Source of the DNA: Bosea sp. RAC05
Lineage (GTDB): Bacteria; Pseudomonadota; Alphaproteobacteria; Rhizobiales; Beijerinckiaceae
Assembly: GCF_001713455.1 (NCBI RefSeq)
Contig: NZ_CP016464.1
Location: forward strand, 2,962,001-3,026,000
Direction of reading: 5' to 3'
Length of the DNA: 64,000 nucleotides
Position 1 is the stretch's first letter. Every line of letters starts with the position of its first letter. This document shows positions 20,122 to 28,523 of this stretch, piece by piece. The notes beneath the pieces were generated by a model. That model was not told the origin of the DNA and did no database searches. It worked only from the letters and a program-made list of their open reading frames with translations. Position numbers and translations under genes: made by a program.

Positions 20122-20409
20122 TCACTCCTCCCGGCCCCAGTTGCGGAGCCGCCGGATCGCAGCAGCGGGGTCCGCCGGGCGTCGCTGCCACAGCCCGTGC
20201 AGCAGCCCGCCGAGGAAGAACAGGCCAAAGCTCGGCAGTGCCACCGCGATCGGTGCCGTAACGACGCCCATGGCGCAACCACCGGAATCGCCGGCGCCGC
20301 ATTTGGGATCGAAGATCATCGCGCCGAAGACGAGGATGATGGCCGCGAGCGGGCCGATCAGCAGGCCCCAGAGGCCGGTTCGAAGCGCCTTGAGGAACAG
20401 CCGGCCCAT
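20122..20409 (-). CDS. Small membrane protein of unknown function
   Basis: A 95-residue protein with two hydrophobic segments, WGLLIGPLAAIILVFGAMIF and VVTAPIAVALPSFGLFFLGG. Between them is a short loop containing two cysteines (PKCGAGDSGGCAMG) that could form a disulfide on the periplasmic side. The tail is charged (LWQRRPADPAAAIRRLRNWGREE). GGGAGAAG lies at a good distance before ATG 20409. No family is recognised. It stands alone between tRNA-Arg and the glycosyltransferase 39 gene. Confidence 0.65.
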   Translation of the reverse strand: MGRLFLKALRTGLWGLLIGPLAAIILVFGAMIFDPKCGAGDSGGCAMGVVTAPIAVALPSFGLFFLGGLLHGLWQRRPADPAAAIRRLRNWGREE

Positions 20410-20647
20410 GTCGCTTCTCCCGACGACGCCTGGCTGGCGCGGCCATGCGATGCTGTCACGGGGCGGGCTCGAGGTCCATGCGCTTGCCGCGACGCAGCAT
20501 GCGGCGTAAACCGCGCCGGCCGTCGCTGGCGGCCTTCGCCTTGATCATGCCCGAAAGACCGGTCATCGCCGCGCCGCCCCGCGGGTGAGGCCGCCCGGCC
20601 TTTCCGGCCCCAAGCCAGTTGCGATCGCTGCGGTCGCGAGGATGTCC

Positions 20648-22336
20648 ATGCCGTCGCTCACCTCCGCGCTCGACCGTCTCGCGACGCTGGCCAGTGCCAG
20701 CCACGCCCGCGCCTGCGCGTTCCTCGTGCTGCTGTCGCTTGGCGCCTTCCTTCCCGGCTTCCAGACACTGCAGCCGCTCGATCGGGACGAACCCCGCTTC
20801 GCCCAGGCGAGCAAGCAGATGCTCGAGACGCGCGATTTCGTCGACATCCGCTTCCAGGAGGAGGCGCGCCACAAGAAGCCGGTCGGCATCTACTGGCTGC
20901 AGAGCGCGACCGTCGCCGCCGCCGAGGCGCTGGGCGTGACGGAAGCGCGCACGCAGATCTGGCTCTACCGCATTCCCTCGCTCGTCGGCGCCATCGCCAC
21001 CGTGCTGCTGACCTACTGGGCCCTGCTCGCCTTCGTCAGCGCGCGCATGGCGCTGCTCGGCGCTGCGCTGATGGCGGCCTGCGTCCTGCTCGGCGTCGAG
21101 GCCCGCATCGCCAAGACCGACGCGCTGCTGGCGGCCTGCGCGGTCGCGAGCATGGGCGCGCTGGCGCGGGTCTGGCTCGACTGGACGCGCTCGCTCGCCT
21201 TCGTCCCGAGTTCGCGCAACTGGCTGGTGTTCTGGGGCGCCACGGCGCTGGGGCTGCTGCTCAAGGGGCCGATCGTGCCCATGGTCTGGGGCCTCGCCAT
21301 CCTCGTCCTCAGCGCCAGGGAGCGCAGCTTCCGCTGGCTGGCACCGCTGCGCTTCGGCCGCGGCCTGCTGCTGTGCCTCGTCGTCGTCCTGCCCTGGTTC
21401 CTGGCGATCGCCTGGAAGACCGGCGGCAGCTTCTTCGCCGAGAGCGTCGGGCAGGACATGCTCGGCAAGGTCGCCGAGGGGCAGGAGAAGCACTGGGGGC
21501 CGCCGGGTCTCTACATGCTGATCTTCTTCGGTACCTACTGGCCGGCCGCCGCCTTCGCCGCCATGGCCGTGCCCTTCGCCTGGGCGCGCCGGCGCGAGCC
21601 GCAGGTGCTGTTCCTGCTGGCCTGGATCGTGCCGTCCTGGCTCGTCTTCGAGGCCGTGCCGACCAAGCTGCCGCATTACGTGCTGCCGCTCTATCCGGCC
21701 GTGACCGGGCTGCTGGTGCTCGCGCTCGTCAATGGCGGGATCGACCGGTTCCGGCGCGGCTCCGTCGCCACGGCGCTGCTCGTGGTGATCGTGCCGCTGG
21801 CCCTGACCGGCGTCATCGTCGCGGCCACCTGGTCGCTGGACGGCACCATTCCCGCTCTCGCCTTGCCGTTCCTGCTGCTGGCGCTCCTCGTCGCCGCCAC
21901 GGTGGTGGCCGCCTTCCGCCGCAGCGACTTCGAAGGCGCACTCTGGCGCGGGGTCGTGGCGAGCCTGCTGCTCGGCCTGGGGGTCTACGGCTTCGCGGTC
22001 GAGAGCCTGCGCGCCTTCAAGCTCTCGCCACGCCTGGCCGAGGCGGTGCGTTCGGTCGGCTGTTCCGATCCGGCGGTGATCACGGTTGGCTACCGCGAGC
22101 CGAGCCTCGTCTTCCTCGTCGGCACCGATCTCGCCATGGGCCCGGACGGCGCCGCCGCCGCCGTCTTCCTGGCCCAGCCAGGCTGCCGCGTCGCGCTTGT
22201 GGAAGCCCGCCACGCCCCCAGCTTCCAGGCCGCGCTGCCGGCCACCGGCGTCACGCCCCGGCTGGTGACGACGCTGCGCGGCTTCAACCTCAATGGCGGC
22301 CGCCGCCTCGAGATCGCGGTTCTGGCACGGCCATGA
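20648..22336 (+). CDS. Glycosyltransferase family 39 membrane protein (ArnT-like)
   Basis: A 562-residue polytopic enzyme that would transfer a sugar from a polyprenyl-phosphate donor to lipid A or another acceptor in the periplasm. After the first helix comes the family catalytic motif LQPLDRDEPRFAQASKQML (Asp-Glu pair), then RFQEEARHKKPVGIYWLQ. Both are typical of ArnT/PMT-type enzymes. About ten further hydrophobic helices follow, with a periplasmic C-terminal domain. ATG 20648 is preferred because GAGG lies six bases upstream; an ATG six bases earlier is too close to it. It is followed by a DPM1/ArnC-like transferase and a LAB_N protein, forming one functional set. Confidence 0.9.
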   Translation: MPSLTSALDRLATLASASHARACAFLVLLSLGAFLPGFQTLQPLDRDEPRFAQASKQMLETRDFVDIRFQEEARHKKPVGIYWLQSATVAAAEALGVTEARTQIWLYRIPSLVGAIATVLLTYWALLAFVSARMALLGAALMAACVLLGVEARIAKTDALLAACAVASMGALARVWLDWTRSLAFVPSSRNWLVFWGATALGLLLKGPIVPMVWGLAILVLSARERSFRWLAPLRFGRGLLLCLVVVLPWFLAIAWKTGGSFFAESVGQDMLGKVAEGQEKHWGPPGLYMLIFFGTYWPAAAFAAMAVPFAWARRREPQVLFLLAWIVPSWLVFEAVPTKLPHYVLPLYPAVTGLLVLALVNGGIDRFRRGSVATALLVVIVPLALTGVIVAATWSLDGTIPALALPFLLLALLVAATVVAAFRRSDFEGALWRGVVASLLLGLGVYGFAVESLRAFKLSPRLAEAVRSVGCSDPAVITVGYREPSLVFLVGTDLAMGPDGAAAAVFLAQPGCRVALVEARHAPSFQAALPATGVTPRLVTTLRGFNLNGGRRLEIAVLARP

Positions 22337-22426
22337 CCACCCTGCAGTTGCGCCGCGCCTGAAAGTTCCTTGCCCTGTCGGCCGCCCTGACGCAGGTTGC
22401 GGGCCGTTTTTCCGGATGATCGTCTG

Positions 22427-23194
22427 TTGACCGACCCGCTCCCGCCGCCTGAAACCGCTTCGCCCGCGCCGCTGCTCAGCGTCGTCGTGCCCGTCCGCAA
22501 CGAGGTCGGCAATGTCGGGCCGCTGGTCGCCGACATCGAGGCCGCCTGCCGCGGCATCGCGGCGTTCGAGGTGATCTACGTCAATGACGGCTCGACCGAC
22601 GGGACGGCGGCGGCGCTCGCCGCTCTGGCGGCGCAGCGGCCCTGGCTGCGGATCGTGAGCCACGCCCAATCCTGCGGCCAGAGCGCGGCGGTGAGGAGCG
22701 GCGTGCGCCATGCCCGCGCGCCCATCGTCGCGACGCTGGACGGCGACGGCCAGAACGATCCCGCCTTCCTGCCGGCGATGCTGGCGGCGCTCCAGCAGGC
22801 CGGATTGCAGGCCGGGCTCGTCCAGGGCCAGCGCGTCGGCCGCAAGGACACCGGCTTCAAGAAGCTGCAGTCGCGCATCGCCAACGGCGTCCGCGGACGC
22901 CTGCTGAAGGACGGCACGCGCGACGCCGGCTGCGGGCTGAAATGCTTCCGGCGCGAGGCCTATCTGGCGCTGCCCTATTTCGATGCGCTGCACCGCTTCA
23001 TGCCGGCGCTGATGGTGCGGGAGGGCTACACGGTCGTGCATCTCGACGTGCGCGACCGGCCGCGGCTGACGGGCGTGTCGAATTACGGCTTCTTCGACCG
23101 GCTCTGGGTCGGCATCCTCGACCTGGTCGGCGTCTGGTGGCTGATCCGGCGCCGCCGCCGCGTGCCCCAGATCGTGCCGGAGGCGCAGCCATGA
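22427..23194 (+). CDS. Glycosyltransferase family 2, dolichol-phosphate-mannose-synthase/ArnC-like
   Basis: A GT2 enzyme of about 255 residues expected to charge a polyprenyl phosphate carrier with a sugar, supplying the donor for the GT39 enzyme. The GT-A start is LLSVVVPVRNEVGNVGPL; EVIYVNDGSTDGT and ATLDGDGQNDP give the nucleotide and metal-binding acidic residues; CGLKCFRREAYLALPYFD and LDVRDRPRLTGVSNYGFFDR are the typical DPM1-type downstream motifs. A single amphipathic or membrane segment lies near the C-terminus (LWVGILDLVGVWWLI). The start is uncertain: TTG 22427 or TTG 22397, neither with a strong Shine-Dalgarno. The stop overlaps the next gene by four bases. Confidence 0.88.
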   Translation: MTDPLPPPETASPAPLLSVVVPVRNEVGNVGPLVADIEAACRGIAAFEVIYVNDGSTDGTAAALAALAAQRPWLRIVSHAQSCGQSAAVRSGVRHARAPIVATLDGDGQNDPAFLPAMLAALQQAGLQAGLVQGQRVGRKDTGFKKLQSRIANGVRGRLLKDGTRDAGCGLKCFRREAYLALPYFDALHRFMPALMVREGYTVVHLDVRDRPRLTGVSNYGFFDRLWVGILDLVGVWWLIRRRRRVPQIVPEAQP

Positions 23195-23526
23195 TCATCT
23201 CGATCGGCCATGCCGTCTCGGACTATCTCTACGACGTCTTCGTGCTGAAGTTCGACTTCTGGCTCGCCTTCGGCATCGTCGCGCAGTTGCTCTTCACGGC
23301 GCGCTTCCTCGTGCAATGGCTGGCGAGCGAGCGGGAGGGCCAATCCGTGATGCCGCTCTCCTTCTGGTACTTCTCGATGGCCGGCGGCCTGATGACCCTG
23401 ATCTACGGCATCGTTCGGCGCGAGCCGATCATCATCATGGGCCAGGCGCTGGCGATGGTGATCTACACCCGCAACCTCGTGCTGATCTTCCGCAACAAGC
23501 GCCGCGAGCGCCGTTCCGCGGATTGA
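23191..23526 (+). CDS. Lipid A biosynthesis N-terminal domain (LAB_N) membrane protein
   Basis: A 111-residue membrane protein with three hydrophobic segments: FDFWLAFGIVAQLLFTARFLV, then WYFSMAGGLMTLIYGIV, then IIIMGQALAMVIYTRNLVLIF. The QWLASEREGQSVMPLSFWYFS block matches the LAB_N/PQ-loop-like family seen beside lipid carrier glycosyltransferases. It is proposed to help flip or present polyprenyl-phosphate sugars, but this is not settled. The ATGA overlap with the upstream glycosyltransferase indicates translational coupling. Confidence 0.9.
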   Translation: MIISIGHAVSDYLYDVFVLKFDFWLAFGIVAQLLFTARFLVQWLASEREGQSVMPLSFWYFSMAGGLMTLIYGIVRREPIIIMGQALAMVIYTRNLVLIFRNKRRERRSAD

Positions 23527-23545
23527 ACCGGCCCGGCGGACGCCC

Positions 23546-24736
23546 TCACGCCACCGCGCGCAGCCGGGCAAAGCCGGCGTCGAGATCGGCCTTGAGGTCG
23601 TCGAGGTCCTCAAGCCCGATATGGATGCGGATGGTCGGGCCCTTGAAGGCGGGCGTCGTCGCCGTGCGGTAGGCCCGGCAGTCGAAGGGCAGCACGAGGC
23701 TTTCATAGCCGCCCCAGGACGCGCCCATCCCGAACAGGGTCAGCCCGTCCAGCATCGCCGCGACCGCCGTCATCGAGACCGGCGCGAGCTCGAAGCCAAA
23801 CAGCGAGGAGGCGCCGGTGAAATCGCGCTGCCAGAGCCCGTGGCCGGGGTCCTCCGGGAGCGCCGGGTGCATCACCCGCGCGACCTCGGGCCGCGCCGCC
23901 AGCCACTGCGCCATGGCGATGCCGGCGGGCATCTGCTCCTTCAGCCGGATCGCCATGGTGCGCATGCCGCGCAGCGTCAGGAAGGCGTCTTCCGGCGCGA
24001 TGATCACGCCGAGCTGTTCCCAGCTCGCGCGCAGCTGACGGTAGAGCTCCGGCGTGCGCGCCGAGATCGTCCCGATCAGCACGTCCGAATGGCCGGCGTA
24101 GTACTTCGTCCCGGCCTGGATGGTGATGTCGACCCCGGCCTTGTGGCTGTCGAAGAACAGGGGCGTCGCCCAGGTGTTGTCCATCATCACCAGGATGTCG
24201 CGGGCATGGGCTGCCGCCACGATCGCCGGGACGTCCTGCATCTCGAAGGTCTGGGAGCCCGGGGCCTCGGTCCAGACCGCGCGCGTGTTCGGCTTGAACA
24301 GCGCCTCGATGCCCGCACCGATCGCCGGATCGTAGTAGGTCGCCTCGATGCCCATCCGCTTCAGCATCGTCGCGCAGAAATTCCGCGTCGGCCGGTAGAC
24401 GCTGTCGGTCACCAGGACGTGATCTCCGGCCGACAGGAAGGCGAGGAAGGGCAGGGTGCACGCAAGCAGGCCGGACGGCGTCACCACCGTGCCCGCGCCG
24501 CCCTCGATCGTGTTGCAGGCCGCAACCAGCGCGTCGATCGTCGGGTTACCCTGGGTGCCGTAGGTGTAGCGGGCGCGCCGCGCCAGGAAGTCTTCGGTAT
24601 TGGGGTAGACGACGGTGGAACCGCGCTGGATCGGCGGGTTGACGAAGCCGTAGCTGTCGTCGGGATCGCGCCCGGCCATCACCAGGCGGGTTCGTTCGCG
24701 CAGGCGCGCGAAATCGGATTCGGACAGCTTTTTCAT
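23546..24736 (-). CDS. metC: Cystathionine beta-lyase
   Basis: A PLP enzyme of the Cys/Met metabolism family, 396 residues, that cleaves cystathionine to homocysteine, pyruvate and ammonia in methionine synthesis. The N-terminal substrate region is YTYGTQGNPTIDALVAACNTIEGG. ILVMMDNTWATPLFF holds the aspartate that pairs with the PLP nitrogen, and ITIQAGTKYYAGHSDVLIGT holds the Schiff-base lysine. ATG 24736 (MKKLSESDF) is used; the frame extends to ATG 24796 without homology. Members with this GTKYYAGHSD form are usually annotated as MetC rather than cystathionine gamma-synthase. It is divergent from the aap amino acid importer. Confidence 0.92.
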   Translation of the reverse strand: MKKLSESDFARLRERTRLVMAGRDPDDSYGFVNPPIQRGSTVVYPNTEDFLARRARYTYGTQGNPTIDALVAACNTIEGGAGTVVTPSGLLACTLPFLAFLSAGDHVLVTDSVYRPTRNFCATMLKRMGIEATYYDPAIGAGIEALFKPNTRAVWTEAPGSQTFEMQDVPAIVAAAHARDILVMMDNTWATPLFFDSHKAGVDITIQAGTKYYAGHSDVLIGTISARTPELYRQLRASWEQLGVIIAPEDAFLTLRGMRTMAIRLKEQMPAGIAMAQWLAARPEVARVMHPALPEDPGHGLWQRDFTGASSLFGFELAPVSMTAVAAMLDGLTLFGMGASWGGYESLVLPFDCRAYRTATTPAFKGPTIRIHIGLEDLDDLKADLDAGFARLRAVA

Positions 24737-24981
24737 CGAATCGATAGCCGGAGCAGCGGTCGGGAAGGAGGCGGGCAGGCTTGACCGCCCCCACAAACTC
24801 GCATGTGATGTATGCAGTGGACAAGGGGCGGCGTCGCAAGATGCCTCGGCTTGACGCTCATACGGGGCTCTGGCAATCGACGCACGGGAAGTCGCTTAAA
24901 TTCTGAGCAAACGAGCGGAGTTCACACCGCCAGCGACAGGACCTACGGCGCCCGCCGGCCGAGTCCGGGCAGGAGATTTCA

Positions 24982-26022
24982 ATGGGAGAGAGTTCGATGA
25001 AGAAGATGATGACAGCCGCCATCGGCGGTCTCGGATTGGCGCTTGTGGCGACGACGGTGTCGGCGCAGGCGCCCGCGACGCTGGCTCAGGTCAAGCAGCG
25101 CAACCAGGTGATCTGTGGTTCCAACACCGGGCTGGCCGGCTTCGGCGTTCCCGACGGGCAGGGCAAGTGGAGCGGCCTCGACGTCGACCTCTGCCGCGCC
25201 GTGTCGGCCGCCATCTTCAACGACCCGGAGAAGGTCAAGTTCATCCCGCTGTCTTCGAAGGACCGCTTCACCGCGCTGCAGTCGGGCGAGGTCGATCTGC
25301 TCGTCCGCAATTCGACCTGGACGATGTCGCGCGACACCCAGCTCGGCATCATGTTCGCTGGCGTGAACTACTATGACGGCCAGGGCTTCATGGTCCGCAA
25401 GAAGCTCGGCGTGACCTCCGCCCTGCAGCTGTCGGGCGCCTCGATCTGCACCCAGCAGGGCACCACGACGGAGCTGAACCTCGCGGACTTCTTCCGCTCC
25501 AACAACCTGAAATACGAGGTCGTCGCCTTCGCCTCCTCCGACGAGACGATCAAGGCCTACGACGCCGGCCGCTGCGACGCCTTCACCACCGACGCCTCCG
25601 GCCTCTATGCCGAGCGCCTGAAGCTGACCGCCCCGGCCGACCACATGGTCTTGCCGGAGATCATCTCCAAGGAGCCGCTCGGCCCTTCGACCCGCAACAA
25701 CGACACGGTCTGGTTCAACATCGTCAAGTGGACGCATTACGCCATGATCAATGCCGAGGAACTCGGCGTGACCAAGGCCAATGTCGACGAGATGCTGAAG
25801 TCGCCCAATCCCGAGATCAAGCGTCTGCTCGGCACCGAGGGCAAGTTCGGCGATGGCCTGGGCCTGACCACGGACTGGGCCTACCGGATCATCAAGCATG
25901 TCGGCAATTACGGCGAATCCTTCGAGCGTAATGTCGGCGCCGGCTCGCTGCTGAAGATCGCGCGCGGCCAGAACGCGCTCTGGACCAAGGGCGGCCTGCA
26001 GTACGCTCCGCCGATCCGCTAA
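24982..26022 (+). CDS. aapJ: General L-amino acid ABC transporter, periplasmic binding protein (copy 1)
   Basis: Periplasmic solute-binding protein of the AapJQMP (polar amino acid, family 3) importer. The signal peptide is MKKMMTAAIGGLGLALVATTVSAQA. The mature domain has CGSNTGLAGFGVPDGQGKW, then GLDVDLCRAVSAAIF and FTALQSGEVDLL, the amino-acid-binding family 3 hallmarks. Starts at 24982 (AGGAG upstream) and 24997 are both possible; the signal peptide is better centred from 24997. A second, closely similar gene follows at 26199. A strong hairpin after this copy would cut transcription before it, so copies may be expressed at different levels. Four cysteines in the mature part are shared by both copies. 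Confidence 0.94.
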   Translation: MGESSMKKMMTAAIGGLGLALVATTVSAQAPATLAQVKQRNQVICGSNTGLAGFGVPDGQGKWSGLDVDLCRAVSAAIFNDPEKVKFIPLSSKDRFTALQSGEVDLLVRNSTWTMSRDTQLGIMFAGVNYYDGQGFMVRKKLGVTSALQLSGASICTQQGTTTELNLADFFRSNNLKYEVVAFASSDETIKAYDAGRCDAFTTDASGLYAERLKLTAPADHMVLPEIISKEPLGPSTRNNDTVWFNIVKWTHYAMINAEELGVTKANVDEMLKSPNPEIKRLLGTEGKFGDGLGLTTDWAYRIIKHVGNYGESFERNVGAGSLLKIARGQNALWTKGGLQYAPPIR

Positions 26023-26030
26023 GGGCTTTT

Positions 26031-26066
26031 GGCGGGCGCCAGCGTGAGCTGGCGCCCGCCAGTTTT
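26031..26066 (+). terminator. Strong hairpin terminator between the two aapJ copies
   Basis: GGCGGGCGCCAGC (26031-26043) pairs perfectly with GCTGGCGCCCGCC (26048-26060) across the loop GTGA, followed by AGTTTT. It lies eight bases after the aapJ copy 1 stop. A 13-bp GC-rich stem with a short U tract fits an intrinsic terminator or partial terminator. Confidence 0.8.
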
Positions 26067-26198
26067 CCAACGCCGCTTCCAGGCGGACTCGCCAAAAACC
26101 ACGCTGTCGCCGGCTTTGGTCCGGGACTTGCTAAACCAACGATACTCATCGGATCGTCGAGAGCGGGACAAACCCGTTCCGCCAACAGGGGAAGTTCA

Positions 26199-27221
26199 AT
26201 GAAGTCATTCGTCACTGCAGCCATCGCTGCGGCGATCTCGGTTTGCGCGGCAAGCTCCGTCCAGGCCCAGACCAACACCCTCGCGCAGGTCAAGAACCGC
26301 GGCATCCTGCACTGCGGCTCCGGCACCGGCCTCGCCGGGTTCGGCCTCCCCGATGCTCAGGGCAACTGGACCGGCCTCGACGTCGATCTGTGCCGTGCGG
26401 TCGCCGCCGCCATCTTCAACGATCCGAACAAGGTCAAGTTCATCCCGCTGTCGGCGAAGGACCGGTTCACGTCGCTGCAGTCGGGCGAGGTCGATCTGCT
26501 CTCGCGCACCACGACCTGGACGATGTCGCGCGACACGTCGCTGGGGCTCAACTTCGCCGGCGTCAATTACTATGACGGCCAGGGCTTCATGGTCCGCAAG
26601 AAGCTCGGCGTCGATTCCGTGCTCAAGCTGGCGGGCGCCTCGATCTGCACCCAGCAGGGCACCACGACGGAGCTCAACCTCGCCGACTATTTCCGGGCCA
26701 ACAACCTGAAGTACGAGGTCGTCGCCTTCGCCTCCAACACCGAGACGGTCAAGGCCTATGAATCGGGCCGCTGCGATGCGTTCACCACGGACGCCTCGGG
26801 CCTCTATGCGGAGCGCCTGACGCTGTCGGCTCCGGCCGATCACATCGTCCTCCCCGAGATCATCTCGAAGGAGCCGCTCGGCCCCGTCGTGCGCCACGGC
26901 GACGATCTCTGGCTCGACATCGTCAAGTGGACGCACTTCGCGATGCTGAACGCCGAAGAGCTGGGCGTCAGCAAGGCCAATGTCGATGAGATGCTGAAGT
27001 CGCCCAACCCAGAGATCAAGCGGCTGCTCGGCACCGAGGGCAAGTACGGCGAGGCCATCGGCCTGACCAACGACTGGGCCTATCGCATCGTGAAGCTCGT
27101 CGGCAATTACGGCGAGGTGTTCGAGAAGAACGTCGGCGCCGGCTCGCTGCTGAAGATCGCCCGCGGCCAGAACGCGCTCTGGACCAAGGGTGGGCTGCAG
27201 TACGCCCCGCCGATCCGCTGA
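26199..27221 (+). CDS. aapJ: General L-amino acid ABC transporter, periplasmic binding protein (copy 2)
   Basis: A 340-residue paralogue of the gene just upstream. Its signal peptide is MKSFVTAAIAAAISVCAASSVQAQ. Long stretches are identical to copy 1, for example ASICTQQGTTTELNLAD and KSPNPEIKRLLGTEGK. Differences cluster in places such as LLSRTTTWTMSRDTSLGL versus LLVRNSTWTMSRDTQLGI, so ligand preference may differ slightly. It has its own GGGGAAG Shine-Dalgarno and a 176-base upstream gap containing a terminator, so an independent promoter is likely. It directly precedes aapQMP, and a stem-loop in the aapJ–aapQ gap probably keeps this mRNA more abundant than the permease part. Confidence 0.94.
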   Translation: MKSFVTAAIAAAISVCAASSVQAQTNTLAQVKNRGILHCGSGTGLAGFGLPDAQGNWTGLDVDLCRAVAAAIFNDPNKVKFIPLSAKDRFTSLQSGEVDLLSRTTTWTMSRDTSLGLNFAGVNYYDGQGFMVRKKLGVDSVLKLAGASICTQQGTTTELNLADYFRANNLKYEVVAFASNTETVKAYESGRCDAFTTDASGLYAERLTLSAPADHIVLPEIISKEPLGPVVRHGDDLWLDIVKWTHFAMLNAEELGVSKANVDEMLKSPNPEIKRLLGTEGKYGEAIGLTNDWAYRIVKLVGNYGEVFEKNVGAGSLLKIARGQNALWTKGGLQYAPPIR

Positions 27222-27251
27222 TACGCCGCGAGGCCTAGTCCAAACCGGCTA

Positions 27252-27288
27252 GACGGTCCGGTGGCGTCAACGCCGCCACCGGACCGTC
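27252..27288 (+). promoter_or_regulatory. Perfect 15-bp stem-loop between aapJ copy 2 and aapQ
   Basis: GACGGTCCGGTGGCG (27252-27266) pairs with CGCCACCGGACCGTC (27274-27288) around a 7-base loop. It is followed by an A-rich run, not a U tract, so it is better read as an RNA 3'-end stabiliser or processing barrier. Such hairpins after binding-protein genes allow binding protein excess over permease. Confidence 0.7.
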
Positions 27289-27319
27289 GCAACCAAAAAA
27301 CCAAAAAAGGGCGTAACAG

Positions 27320-28513
27320 GTGTCGAGCATTCCGACCGATGCGGTCAAACCCGGCAGGGCCTCGCTGTTCTACGATCCGAAGATCCGCGGCTATGTCTAT
27401 CAGATCGTCCTGCTGGCGGTGGTGGCCTTCCTGATCTGGTCCGCCGCGTCGAACGCGATCGAGAACCTCCGCGCACAGAAGATCGCATCCGGCTTCGGCT
27501 TCTGGCACAACGCCGCCGGCTTCGACGTCAACCAGAAGCTGATCCCCTTCAGCGCCGCCGCCTCGACCTATGGCCAGGCCTTCTGGGTCGGCCTGCTCAA
27601 CACGCTGCTGGTCGCCTCGATCGGCATCGTCCTGTCGACCTTTCTCGGGTTTTTCGTCGGTGTGGCGCGGCTCTCGAGCAATTGGGTGCTGGCGAAGCTG
27701 GCGATGATCTATGTCGAGGTCATCCGCAACCTGCCGCTGCTGCTGCAGTTGTTCTTCTGGTACAATGCGGTGCTCAAGCCGCTGCCCGACGCGCGCAATT
27801 CGATCGCGCTGCCCGGCTCGATCTTCCTCAACAACCGCGGCCTGATCCTGCCGAATCCGCAATTCGGACCGGCCTTCCAGGCGGTGGTGATCGCCTTCTT
27901 CGTCGCCGTCGTGGTGGCGTTCGTGTTCTATCGCTGGTCCAAGACGCAGCAGGCCCGTACCGGTACCCAGTATCCCAACGGCCTGATCACCCTCGCGCTG
28001 ATCCTCGGCGTGCCGCTGCTGGTGTTCTTCTTCGCCGGCAGCCCGCTCTCCTTCGAACTGCCGCAGCAGGGCCGCTTCAACCTGACCGGCGGCCTGCAGA
28101 TCTTTCCCGAATTCGTCGCCCTGCTGATCGGCCTGACCACCTATACCGCGGGCTTCATCGCCGAGGTCGTCCGCGCCGGCATTCTCGCCGTCTCCAAGGG
28201 CCAGACCGAGGCCGCCCATGCGCTGGGCCTGCGCCCGGGGCCGACGCTGAAGCTGGTCGTGATCCCGCAGGCGATGCGGGTCATCATCCCGCCGCTGACC
28301 TCGAACTATCTCAACCTGACCAAGAACTCGTCGCTCGCGGTCGCGATCGGCTATCCCGACCTGGTCCAGGTCTTCACCGGCACCGTCCTGAACCAGACGG
28401 GGCAGGCGGTCGAGGTCGTCGCCATCACCATGGCGGTCTATCTGACGATCTCGCTCGTCACCTCGCTGTTCATGAACATCTACAACCAGCGCATGGCGCT
28501 GGTGGAACGGTGA
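27320..28513 (+). CDS. aapQ: General L-amino acid ABC transporter permease
   Basis: A 397-residue inner-membrane permease of the His/Glu/Gln/Arg/opine family. It has an N-terminal helix (IYQIVLLAVVAFLIWSAA), a long periplasmic stretch, and the core permease domain beginning near FWVGLLNTLLVASIGIVLSTFLG. VEVIRNLPLLLQLFFWY is the typical early motif, and the EAA loop is near AEVVRAGILAVSKGQTEAAHALGLRPGPTLKLVVIPQAMR. The GTG start at 27320 is supported by gene spacing. It pairs with AapM as the second transmembrane subunit and is powered by AapP, all in the same orientation. Confidence 0.95.
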   Translation: MSSIPTDAVKPGRASLFYDPKIRGYVYQIVLLAVVAFLIWSAASNAIENLRAQKIASGFGFWHNAAGFDVNQKLIPFSAAASTYGQAFWVGLLNTLLVASIGIVLSTFLGFFVGVARLSSNWVLAKLAMIYVEVIRNLPLLLQLFFWYNAVLKPLPDARNSIALPGSIFLNNRGLILPNPQFGPAFQAVVIAFFVAVVVAFVFYRWSKTQQARTGTQYPNGLITLALILGVPLLVFFFAGSPLSFELPQQGRFNLTGGLQIFPEFVALLIGLTTYTAGFIAEVVRAGILAVSKGQTEAAHALGLRPGPTLKLVVIPQAMRVIIPPLTSNYLNLTKNSSLAVAIGYPDLVQVFTGTVLNQTGQAVEVVAITMAVYLTISLVTSLFMNIYNQRMALVER

Positions 28514-28523
28514 GGGCGCCCCG

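Noticed and set aside
20456..20569. Possible 37-residue basic protein (MTGLSGMIKAKAASDGRR...) on the minus strand
   Set aside because: No Shine-Dalgarno sequence precedes its ATG, it has no match I recognise, and it is the tail of the same shadow frame.
20456..23041. An 861-codon minus-strand frame opposite the GT39 and GT2 genes
   Set aside because: Low-complexity His/Arg/Gln-rich translation typical of an antisense shadow, and the opposite strand encodes clear enzymes.
24801..24815. GCAT-N7-ATGC near-palindrome in the metC/aapJ gap
   Set aside because: Arms of only four bases with a non-symmetrical centre; not distinct from chance in a regulatory region.
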